From assembly GCF_015100155.1 (NCBI RefSeq), contig NZ_JACKZA010000007.1, positions 106,788 through 170,787 of the forward strand: a DNA stretch of 64,000 nucleotides, read 5' to 3'. The notes beneath the pieces were generated by a model, which saw only the letters and a list, made by a program, of their open reading frames with translations, ran no database searches and was not told the DNA's origin. Source of the DNA: Acidithiobacillus sp. HP-2 (GTDB taxonomy: Bacteria; Pseudomonadota; Gammaproteobacteria; Acidithiobacillales; Acidithiobacillaceae). The first letter of the stretch is position 1, and each line of letters starts with the position of its first letter. Below are positions 1 to 6,671 of the stretch, piece by piece. Both the position numbers and the translations under genes were made by a program.

Positions 1-282
1 GCTAACTAACGAACCGACAACCAAAATAGCAATGGCAGTTTTGAATGTTTTCGACAACCCAATACGGTCCGCAATATGGGGCATAACCAATATCCCCAAA
101 GCCCAGTGGACCACCAAAAAAGTGAGTGTCCACACTGCATTACTTTGGCTGATTGCTAATGAACCGGCTATGTATGGAAACACACTTTGGACAGAAACGC
201 TAACAAATGATGCCGACGATAGCGCTAGGGCAACCCCTAATAAAGTAACATTTTTTTGTATGTCGATATGTATATGTAGCAT
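1..282 (-). CDS. MFS drug exporter, DHA2/EmrB-like (N-terminal part, cut by window edge)
   Basis: The minus-strand frame is open from an ATG at 282 to base 1, giving 94 residues without a stop, so the gene continues beyond the window. A hydrophobic first helix (about residues 12-34) is followed by FPYIAGSLAISQSNAVW, which resembles the loop and second helix of 14-helix drug:H+ antiporters. ADRIGLSKTF (about 71-80) matches the MFS loop 2-3 motif (G/A-x-x-A-D-R-x-G). A weak AGAG sits before the ATG. The family exports organic cations or drugs across the inner membrane by proton antiport; the substrate cannot be told. The local sequence is A+T-rich, suggesting acquired DNA. Family call is good, substrate unknown. 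Confidence 0.7.
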   Translation of the reverse strand, partial: MLHIHIDIQKNVTLLGVALALSSASFVSVSVQSVFPYIAGSLAISQSNAVWTLTFLVVHWALGILVMPHIADRIGLSKTFKTAIAILVVGSLVS

Positions 283-654
283 ATTCGTCTCTGTGCAACC
301 TTTTTGAGAAATTATTTTGCATACAAAATGATAAACAAATGTCTTAGTTGCGATGAATATCTAAAAACACTGGTCCCATTTTAGAATTACGATGTCATCT
401 CATTCCATGAGCTCTATGAAATTTTCTTGTTTTTTGCGAATTCCAGTTGATGTACCCGACTTTGAAAATTGTATTTACTAAAGATGTTTTTGTGCGTGTT
501 CAGTAAATCATCGTGTTGAGTCAGTATCACTGGCTTCCATTGAGTGGGTGTTTCCCTAGACACTTTTCGGTCAGCCTTGCCCACTCAATATGATGAAGAG
601 GCTAAAAATTATAGCCATTATATTCTCTGATATTTAAAACGGGTTATTTTATCC
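283..654. other. Intergenic stretch without a convincing gene
   Basis: No frame of useful length with a ribosome binding site was found on either strand. It is A+T-rich and lies between two minus-strand genes, so it should contain the terminator of the alcohol dehydrogenase and the promoter of the MFS exporter. The only structure seen is the inverted repeat at 539-589. Confidence 0.5.
539..589. repeat. Inverted repeat with 10-bp arms
   Basis: ATTGAGTGGG at 539-548 is the exact reverse complement of CCCACTCAAT at 580-589, with 31 bases between. A smaller GTGT/ACAC pair lies just inside the left arm. It could be a transcript-end hairpin of the alcohol dehydrogenase gene or the relic of a short mobile element; there is no T-tract, so a classical rho-independent terminator is unlikely. 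Confidence 0.4.
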
Positions 655-1662
655 TCAGTAGAAAATAACCACTTTCCCGGTATGATTCCCGTTCGCGAGC
701 AGAGAATATGCCTTAGAAAATGAGGTTTCATTTAACCCATCAAATACCATTGTGGATGTTTGACGGATCTTTCCTGTATCCACGAGGGTGGCCACTTTTT
801 TTAATATATTGTGCTGTTGCTGCAGGTCTGGTGTGGTAAATAATGATCGGGTGAACATAAATTCCCAATGCACCCCGATGCTTTTGCGTTTAAAAGGTAC
901 GATATCGAATTGCTGAGGATCATCAATGAGTCCCAGATGCCCTTGCGGTGCCATCAAATCAGGGAGTTGCGGGCCATATGTCTCTGCATGGGTCGTACAA
1001 AACACCAAATCTGGTGCAGGCAATGATTGCGCTTGCCACGTTTCGGCCAAGGGCTGATGGTGATCGATAACGACATGTGCCCCCATATCCAGGCACCACT
1101 GACGGCTTTCTGGTCGGGAAGCAGTGGCCACTATCTGCAAAGTCGTTAGTTGGGCTGCCAACTGAATCGCCATGGACCCCACGCCACCCGCGCCACCGAT
1201 GATGAGAAGGTGATGGGTGCTTTCTGGAAGGTGTTTAACCTGCAGTCGATCGAAAAGCATTTCATAGGCGGTCAATGCTGTGAGTGGTATTGCAGCAGCT
1301 TCCGCAAAATCCAGACTTTGGGGCTTGAGTGCAACAATACGCTCATCCACCAACTGAAACTCAGCATTACTCCCTGGGCGATGAATTGCACCTGCGTAAT
1401 AAACGGCATCGCCGGGCTGGAACAGGGTACAGGCTTCACCTATGGCAACGACGACACCGGCAGCGTCAAAGCCGAGAACCCGTTGTTCTCCTGGAGATGG
1501 ACAAACTCCTGCGCGTATTTTCAGATCAGCGGGATTAACAGAAACGGCTCGCACTTCTACCAGTAAATCGTGGCCGGTTGGTTCAGGTGTTGGCAATTCC
1601 ACTGTGTGCAGCAAAGTGGAAGAGGATTGTGACAGGTTGGCATCATAGGCTAACGCTTTCAT
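655..1662 (-). CDS. Zinc-type alcohol dehydrogenase-like NAD(P)H oxidoreductase (MDR superfamily)
   Basis: 335 residues, usual for the zinc-binding-dehydrogenase/quinone oxidoreductase class. The N-terminal GroES-like half has SVNPADLKIRAG and GFDAAGVV; the Rossmann half has the nucleotide-binding stretch IIGGAGGVGSMA (about 155-166). Structural-zinc cysteines of true alcohol dehydrogenases are absent, pointing to a medium-chain NAD(P)H-dependent quinone or carbonyl reductase acting in the cytosol. ATG at 1662 has AGGAG six bases upstream. It is divergently transcribed from an HxlR regulator, the usual arrangement for electrophile- or quinone-induced reductases of this group. Substrate not determinable. 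Confidence 0.85.
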   Translation of the reverse strand: MKALAYDANLSQSSSTLLHTVELPTPEPTGHDLLVEVRAVSVNPADLKIRAGVCPSPGEQRVLGFDAAGVVVAIGEACTLFQPGDAVYYAGAIHRPGSNAEFQLVDERIVALKPQSLDFAEAAAIPLTALTAYEMLFDRLQVKHLPESTHHLLIIGGAGGVGSMAIQLAAQLTTLQIVATASRPESRQWCLDMGAHVVIDHHQPLAETWQAQSLPAPDLVFCTTHAETYGPQLPDLMAPQGHLGLIDDPQQFDIVPFKRKSIGVHWEFMFTRSLFTTPDLQQQHNILKKVATLVDTGKIRQTSTMVFDGLNETSFSKAYSLLANGNHTGKVVIFY

Positions 1663-1714
1663 ATGGATTCTCCTGCATTGTGAATGTTTTTAGAGTTTAT
1701 CCCTATGATTTATA

Positions 1715-1743
1715 TTGACAAGTACGCACCTTATTGATATATA
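1715..1743 (+). promoter_or_regulatory. Putative sigma-70 promoter of the HxlR gene
   Basis: TTGACA at 1715-1720, a 17-base spacer, and TATATA at 1738-1743. It lies in the 120-bp space between the divergent reductase and regulator genes, where an HxlR dimer would be expected to bind. A weak dyad (ACTAA/TTAGT) follows it. Confidence 0.45.
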
Positions 1744-1782
1744 GTGACTAAATAGATACTTAGTGTGATTATAGGTACTGGA

Positions 1783-2172
1783 ATGGCACGTAAGCTGAAT
1801 GACAACTTTCGTTGTGCTCCCGGTTGTTCCGTGGAGGCCACGCTCAGCGTTCTCGATGGTAAATGGAAGGGAGTGATTCTTTTCCATCTCTTGGAGCGCA
1901 CCATGCGTTTTAACGAAATCAGGCGCTTGCTGCCCAGTATCACACAGCGGATGCTGACTCAGCAGCTAAGGGGACTGGAGGCAGATGGATTGATCATTCG
2001 TAAAGTCTATGCGCAGATCCCGCCTAAAGTTGAATATACCCTCAGTGAATACGGATGCACACTGAAACCCATCATTCTGGCAATGCAACAATGGGGTCAG
2101 ACGTATTTTAGAGGCGACCGAAGCAGGATTGGTGGGGAACAAAAAATGGGGGAAGATACGGCCACACCCTAG
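1783..2172 (+). CDS. HxlR-family (DUF24) winged-helix regulator
   Basis: 129 residues from the ATG at 1783; an in-frame GTG at 1765 would add six residues but the homologous region begins after MARKLND. The HxlR pattern is clear: CAPGCSVEATLSVLDGKWKG near the N-terminus with the conserved Cys, then RFNEIRRLLPSITQRMLTQQLRGLE (helix-turn-helix) and a beta-wing ending in PPKVEYTLSEYG. Members sense aldehydes, quinones or thiol stress through the N-terminal Cys and repress a neighbouring reductase. The divergent dehydrogenase at 655-1662 is the obvious target. Confidence 0.9.
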   Translation: MARKLNDNFRCAPGCSVEATLSVLDGKWKGVILFHLLERTMRFNEIRRLLPSITQRMLTQQLRGLEADGLIIRKVYAQIPPKVEYTLSEYGCTLKPIILAMQQWGQTYFRGDRSRIGGEQKMGEDTATP

Positions 2173-2552
2173 CCGGTTATTCTGCGTTATTTTAGCCAAT
2201 GACAACTGTCAAACACACGGCGCCACACCCTTTCTTGGAAAGGGATCCTCAGTTCACCGAGAGATTGAAAGCATTACCGGGAATATGAATCGGGTCTTGG
2301 GCGAGTCCTCTTGACGCCGACTTCCGCTGAAAGCTAACCAATCCCAGGTACAGTTTGACATCCAAGCCTCTATGCTGAGTCTTCTATGACTCTGGCTTAA
2401 CCAACCACGGCCACCATTTATTTCGCCACAGTTTTCTACAAGAACGCTCTCTGCCAGCAGCCATCTGGTCGCAATATTGGAAAATTACACCCAATATTGT
2501 GCTTTCCCAGTATAAAAATAATTCACTATTCTGTTAACTGTGGCATCAATCT
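2173..2552. other. Intergenic stretch without a convincing gene
   Basis: This lies between convergent genes (HxlR on plus, TauE/SafE on minus). Short frames here lack ribosome binding sites or are shadows of neighbours. The one structure seen is the 9-bp inverted repeat at 2472-2499. Confidence 0.5.
2472..2499. repeat. 9-bp perfect inverted repeat between convergent genes
   Basis: CAATATTGG (2472-2480) and CCAATATTG (2491-2499) form a perfect stem with a 10-base loop. It lies about 55 bases past the stop of the minus-strand TauE/SafE gene. It could serve transcription ending, but it is A+T-rich and lacks a run of T. Confidence 0.35.
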
Positions 2553-3386
2553 TTAAGCTAAAAAAAGCACCGTGAGTGCCGTAACCAACAGGACTACACT
2601 CATCAATCGCGTCAGATGCTCCTTCCTCAAGCGGACAGACAGATGTGGGCCTATTCGTGATCCAGCAATCGCCCCTACACTTAATAGGGCGGCAGCAATC
2701 CAATCTACATGACCAATAATGGCCTGCACAACGCCTGCAACGCCCGCGTTAAAAATCATCACCATCATGGAGGTCGCGGCCACCATAGCCGCAGGCATTC
2801 CCAGAATGAGCAACATACCGGGTACCATGATGGATCCACCGCCAACCCCAACCAAACCGGCAAGGATACCCGCAGGGAAAAAAACCATCGCTGCCAGTGG
2901 CAGATTAATCGCATAAGCGACTATCCCTCCCGGATTGTCGATAGATTCTTTGACTCTGATTTTCCCTTTGTAATGTTTTGAAAAAGTTATTCGCAAAGGC
3001 CGGTTGGGCCTGAAAAACATATAGCTTGCGACCAATAAAAGATCAACGGCAAAGATTTCCATAAACAGTCCGGTGGAAATATCTCCTGCCAGCATCGCCC
3101 CGATTATCGCCCCAGGAACAGAAAAGCCCGCGAGAACGCCACCCAGTTTCCAGTCGATTAAATGATGCCGCGCATATTGGCTGGCACTGATGATGGCTGT
3201 CACAAAAACCACGACTATGGAGGTTCCAGCCACCTTTGCAGGGAGAAAAGCCATGCCGAGCAGCAAGAAGGGAACAATAACAAAGCCGCCACCCAATCCA
3301 ACCATAGAGCCGATCAAGCCCCCCAGAAACCCGGCAGAAAAATATTCAACAGTAGGAAGCAATGTGATGAAGTGCATTGAGGACAT
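2553..3386 (-). CDS. TauE/SafE-family membrane transporter (sulfite/organosulfonate exporter family)
   Basis: 277 residues from the ATG at 3386, chosen because AGGAGA lies a few bases upstream; a longer in-frame start at 3437 has no such site. About eight hydrophobic segments are visible in two homologous halves, each opening with the family glycine signature: GGLIGSMVGLGGGFVIVP and GLVGVGGGSIMVPGM. The family moves sulfite, sulfoacetate or related anions across the inner membrane. In a sulfur-oxidising acidophile sulfite export would make sense, but nothing local fixes the substrate. A DMT-type permease gene lies 71 bases upstream on the same strand, so the two may be co-transcribed. Confidence 0.85.
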   Translation of the reverse strand: MSSMHFITLLPTVEYFSAGFLGGLIGSMVGLGGGFVIVPFLLLGMAFLPAKVAGTSIVVVFVTAIISASQYARHHLIDWKLGGVLAGFSVPGAIIGAMLAGDISTGLFMEIFAVDLLLVASYMFFRPNRPLRITFSKHYKGKIRVKESIDNPGGIVAYAINLPLAAMVFFPAGILAGLVGVGGGSIMVPGMLLILGMPAAMVAATSMMVMIFNAGVAGVVQAIIGHVDWIAAALLSVGAIAGSRIGPHLSVRLRKEHLTRLMSVVLLVTALTVLFLA

Positions 3387-3457
3387 ATACTCTCCTGGCA
3401 AAATTTTCGGAACTTCAGACGCAAGGCAGTCTGGCAAAAAGGGGCGAAACTTGACCC

Positions 3458-4420
3458 CTATGACACCCAGTGAATATCTGGAGCGATAATGCAGAGAGCA
3501 CCGATGACAATGAGCAATGTTGCAATGATTTCGACACGACCCAAGCGCTCCTTGAGGACATGATGACCGAAGAGAAACACCAACAGCGTGTCAATCTGTC
3601 CCAGCCCCCGAACCAGGGCCACTTGGGTTAGAGCAAAAGCGCTGAACCAAGCCCAGGAACCCAGGGCCGACAATATGCCAACGGACCAAGCTACGCGCCA
3701 CCCGCCCAGACATTCCCACAACTGGTCCTGTTTTCGCCAGAAAAGATAGCCCCCTTGCAGTATGGTTTGCATGAAATTGGTCACTAAGAGAATCCACAAA
3801 CCCATGATTAGCGGGGAAAGTCCGGGGTCCAGTTCGCGGCTTGCTGCACGCAGAGCGATGGCACTCAAGGCAAACCCTAAGGCGGCTGCCAAGCCATATC
3901 GCGCTGCCGGTTGTCCCAGCCCTCGCCAGAAACCAGAGCTAATGATGCCCCAACCCTTGGTCCCGAGCGCTAGAACACCAGCTAGAGCCAGAAAAATACC
4001 AACAAGAGCCAGCGGTTGTAGTTGCGCACCCAGGAATATGGTCGTCAGAATAACCAACTGGGCAGACTCGGTTTTGGCATAGGCTGTGCCGGTCACCAGT
4101 CCATGACTATGAAACGAACGGACAAGGAACAGTGTTCCCCATATCTGAGCCAACCCTCCAGCTAGACAGAACAGCCAAAATTCTGGATGACTGTACCGGA
4201 AAAGTGCCGGACCCAATTGACCAAGGAGGACCAGGAAGGCTAGAAACTCCAGGGGTATGGCATACAGGAAGCGAGCAAAACTGGCAGCATCGACACTCAG
4301 TTGACCTTTTAATTTGGCCTGCAACCCTGTTCGCCATGTCTGCATGAGCGCAGCGAAGATCGTGACAGGAATCCATAGCGGAATATGAAAGAGGCCGATA
4401 AGCAAAGAATGGGCTTGCAT
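3458..4420 (-). CDS. EamA/DMT-superfamily transporter
   Basis: 320 residues, almost wholly hydrophobic, with about ten helices in two repeats, as in drug/metabolite transporters. The second half ends in the typical helix-loop-helix VFLFGHHVLKERLGRVEIIATLLIVIGALCI, where the conserved GE/KE before the last helix appears as LKERLG. Related proteins export amino acids or other metabolites; the substrate is unknown. The start at 4420 has only a weak purine-rich site (GTGAGAT). It lies upstream of and in line with the TauE/SafE gene, suggesting a two-gene transport operon. Confidence 0.8.
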   Translation of the reverse strand: MQAHSLLIGLFHIPLWIPVTIFAALMQTWRTGLQAKLKGQLSVDAASFARFLYAIPLEFLAFLVLLGQLGPALFRYSHPEFWLFCLAGGLAQIWGTLFLVRSFHSHGLVTGTAYAKTESAQLVILTTIFLGAQLQPLALVGIFLALAGVLALGTKGWGIISSGFWRGLGQPAARYGLAAALGFALSAIALRAASRELDPGLSPLIMGLWILLVTNFMQTILQGGYLFWRKQDQLWECLGGWRVAWSVGILSALGSWAWFSAFALTQVALVRGLGQIDTLLVFLFGHHVLKERLGRVEIIATLLIVIGALCIIAPDIHWVS

Positions 4421-5018
4421 AGTACTTTAATCTCACAACCATCTGGATATATAATAAAAAAAATTCAGTAAGTTATTGTAATGATTTTGCGAGAGGTGCT
4501 CATCCAGAGGGCTGTTTGCCATCGCACAAATACCACGCTAGTCCAGGTAAGCGATGATATCCTGCCGAGAAGACCTGATAACGACGATGATTTAAGCTGC
4601 CCATGAGGATTCTCCTGTCTGTTCGAGACGATGGGAGAACTATACGCGACAATTCCCGGCAGATTCTTGCGCATTATGACTGTATTGCGCCGGTTAGCGC
4701 ATTATTATTGCCGCATTTGCTATATTCAAGATTCGATATTGCACCGCGAAAGCCGCAGAACCCAAAACGCCTCTGGATCGGCATGCTGTGGTCAGAAGGA
4801 TTGCGAAGGGGTTATCCGCGAGATCGAGGAAGACTCTGCTGGGTGTGTACCAGTTACCAACTTTATTTTTATCCTACACGACAGACTGGATAATGACGGT
4901 CAGGCCACTTGCCTAATTACCGTCAGCGGTTGCCTGCATAGCCTTGTTATCGCCAGGGTTCTCACGTAGCTCTTTTGTGTTAAATTGGGCCCTCCTTTTT
5001 GTTGCCCGAGACTCCCCC
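4421..5018. other. Long intergenic region without a recognisable gene
   Basis: 598 bases between a minus-strand transporter and a plus-strand VOC gene. Plus frames of 96 and 112 codons exist (4603-4893 and 4631-4969), but neither has a ribosome binding site and neither product resembles a known family. Their residue make-up (many Cys, Arg, His and Ser) is what chance translation gives. The region must hold the promoters of both neighbours. Confidence 0.5.
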
Positions 5019-5414
5019 ATGCAAATCGATCGACTGGATCATCTGGTCCTGACTGTGCAGGATATGTCTGCAACCATTGCCTTTTACTCGCGAGTGTTAG
5101 GCATGCAGTCTGTCACTTTTGGCGAGGGGCGCAACGCCCTGGTTTTTGGGCAGCAGAAAATTAATCTGCATCCGGCAGAATGTCCCATTGCCCCGCATGC
5201 GGCCCATCCTGTTCCTGGATCCGCTGATTTGTGCTTCATCGCTCAGGGGGAAGTTCTCGAGTTGCTCGCCCATCTCCAGAACTGTGGTGTTGCCCTTGAA
5301 GCGGGTCCCGTGCCCCGCACTGGGGCCGCAGGTCCGATTACTTCGGTCTATTTTCGGGATCCCGATGGGAATCTGCTGGAGGTGTCCATTTATGACTCGG
5401 GAATTAAACGATAA
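5019..5414 (+). CDS. VOC-superfamily protein (glyoxalase/bleomycin-resistance fold)
   Basis: 131 residues from the ATG at 5019; the frame is open 25 codons further upstream, but the domain begins exactly at MQIDRLDHLVLTV. One vicinal-oxygen-chelate domain is visible: metal-site His at residue 8 (LDHLVLTV), the FYSRVLGM helix, and the closing strand FRDPDGNLLEVSIYD with its metal-site Glu. It resembles YraH/virulence-type single-domain VOC proteins. The reaction is unknown (lyase, dioxygenase or resistance protein). It overlaps the SDR gene by one base (TAATG), so translation is coupled and the two probably act on related substrates. Confidence 0.85.
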   Translation: MQIDRLDHLVLTVQDMSATIAFYSRVLGMQSVTFGEGRNALVFGQQKINLHPAECPIAPHAAHPVPGSADLCFIAQGEVLELLAHLQNCGVALEAGPVPRTGAAGPITSVYFRDPDGNLLEVSIYDSGIKR

Positions 5415-6157
5415 TGACTGATCGGGCGCGTGTCGCACTGGTCACCGGTGCGAGTTCCGGCATTGGTCTCGCCATTGCACAGCGTTTGACTCAGGCCGGA
5501 TATCGGGTGGCCCTACATTCCCGCGCTTCCTCAGCTGCAGGCCTTCAAGCAGCAGCGACACTGGCGGGCGCCCATTATTTTCAGGCGGATCTTCTGGACG
5601 AGGCCGCACGCCGTGAACTGATCCATCAAGTGATTGCGCACTATGGTCGGCTGGATGTGTTGGTCAATAATGCGGGTGCGTCCAGCGTGATTCCGCATGG
5701 TAATTTATTGGCCGCAACCCCGGACATCTGGCATCGCCTCTACGAGCTCCATGTGGTCGCACCCTGGCAGCTTATTGCCCTTGGCGAGCCTTACCTGCGC
5801 GCCGCATCGACAGATGAACAACCGGCATCCGTGTTAAACATCAGCTCGCATGCCGGAGTGCGGCCCAAGGGTGCTTCTATTCCTTACGCTGCCAGCAAAG
5901 CCGCACTGAATCATGTTACCCGTTTACTGGCTAAAACCCTGGGACCCGATATTCGGGTGAACGCTATTGCTCCAGGATTGGTGGATACGCCGCTGACCGA
6001 GAATTGGGGCGATATTCGTGCGCGGTGGATACGTGAAGCGCCTATGCGCCGCAGCGCGAGTCCGAAAGATATTGCCGATGTGGCGTTGATGCTGACCGAA
6101 TCGACTTATCTAACGGGTGAAGTGATGATGGTCGATGGCGGCATGAATTTGCTATAA
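5414..6157 (+). CDS. Short-chain dehydrogenase/reductase, pteridine-reductase-like
   Basis: 247 residues, the normal classical-SDR length. Seen in order: cofactor-binding TGASSGIG (about 11-18), an Arg at the end of the second strand (HSRASS), favouring NADP(H), the stabilising NNAG (about 86-89), catalytic Ser in NISSHAG, and the YAASK active-site Tyr and Lys. The C-terminal LTGEVMMVDGGMNL is typical. The layout is close to FolM/pteridine reductases, but substrate is inference only. It starts inside the stop of the VOC gene, so the pair forms an operon. Confidence 0.85.
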   Translation: MTDRARVALVTGASSGIGLAIAQRLTQAGYRVALHSRASSAAGLQAAATLAGAHYFQADLLDEAARRELIHQVIAHYGRLDVLVNNAGASSVIPHGNLLAATPDIWHRLYELHVVAPWQLIALGEPYLRAASTDEQPASVLNISSHAGVRPKGASIPYAASKAALNHVTRLLAKTLGPDIRVNAIAPGLVDTPLTENWGDIRARWIREAPMRRSASPKDIADVALMLTESTYLTGEVMMVDGGMNLL

Positions 6158-6160
6158 GGC

Positions 6161-6316
6161 ATGGCCAAAGGTGGACATGGACATCATCCGCACTCGGTTG
6201 AAGGTGGCCGAGGCAATGGCACAATGGACTACCTGAATCGCCTTGGCTACGACATCGAAATCAAGGTGCGGCCGGCGGCTGAGCCAGTCGGACATCTGAC
6301 GCTCGCCACCGCCTGA
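6161..6316 (+). pseudogene. C-terminal remnant of an XRE-type antitoxin-like gene
   Basis: A 51-codon frame ends in MDYLNRLGYDIEIKVRPA followed by GHLTLATA. This closely resembles the C-terminus of XRE/HigA-like helix-turn-helix proteins (COG5606 type), in which a helix, xxLNRLGxDIEIKV and a basic tail follow the HTH. The HTH itself is missing. Just upstream, a second frame from 6178 (MDIIRTRLKVAEAMAQ) looks like another piece of the same protein, suggesting deletion and a frameshift. It lies directly beside the MITE-like element at 6332-6461, so mobile-element activity may have eroded a former toxin-antitoxin locus. Confidence 0.45.
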
Positions 6317-6331
6317 CCGCCGGGGCAGAGC

Positions 6332-6461
6332 CTAGCAGCCTGTCGGATTATTCACGTAACCCACTGATTCTATTGCACCTGCCATTTTCTGGGAATTTTT
6401 TAAACGCATATTAATCAATGTGTTACGCTACTTCAAAACCGAAAGTCCGACAGGCTGCTAG
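6332..6461. mobile_element. MITE-like 130-bp element with 16-bp perfect terminal inverted repeats
   Basis: CTAGCAGCCTGTCGGA at 6332-6347 is the exact reverse complement of 6446-6461. The 98-base core is A+T-rich and has no coding capacity, so the element cannot move by itself. Both ends begin with the palindrome CTAG, which may be a 4-bp target duplication. In that case the true termini are CAGCCTGTCGGA, similar to the ends of several DDE-type insertion sequences. No related transposase was seen in the window. Confidence 0.75.
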
Positions 6462-6671
6462 TCCCCGTCATCCTCGACGAATTGGGCTATGGGAGTCGAG
6501 AGGTGCCTTGCTTTTGCAGTGCGAACCAGAAGCGGGTGAATTACCGCACCAGACCGTTCCGCCAGCGGGATACTGGATACCTCCTGCCGGTTTTGATACC
6601 CCTTCCAGAAACGGGTAAATCCAGCCGCCGGCACGCGGGTAAGGCAACATCTCATACTCACCTACATCCGT
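6462..6671. other. Non-coding remainder between the MITE-like element and pbpC
   Basis: No supported gene. The first bases read in plus frame as PVILDELGYG, reminiscent of the Walker B segment of IstB-type IS21 helper ATPases, but only about ten residues match and the frame then loses all resemblance. It may be a tiny transposon relic. Confidence 0.35.

Noticed and set aside
32..307. 91-codon plus-strand frame
   Set aside because: It is the shadow of the minus-strand MFS exporter, which matches family motifs; the plus product has no recognisable feature.
4603..4969. Two overlapping plus frames of 96 and 112 codons
   Set aside because: No ribosome binding site, no family resemblance, and composition like random translation.
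6458..6661. Minus-strand frame of 67 codons between the MITE-like element and pbpC
   Set aside because: Reads somewhat protein-like, but begins in no good start and ends at the MITE edge; no family match.
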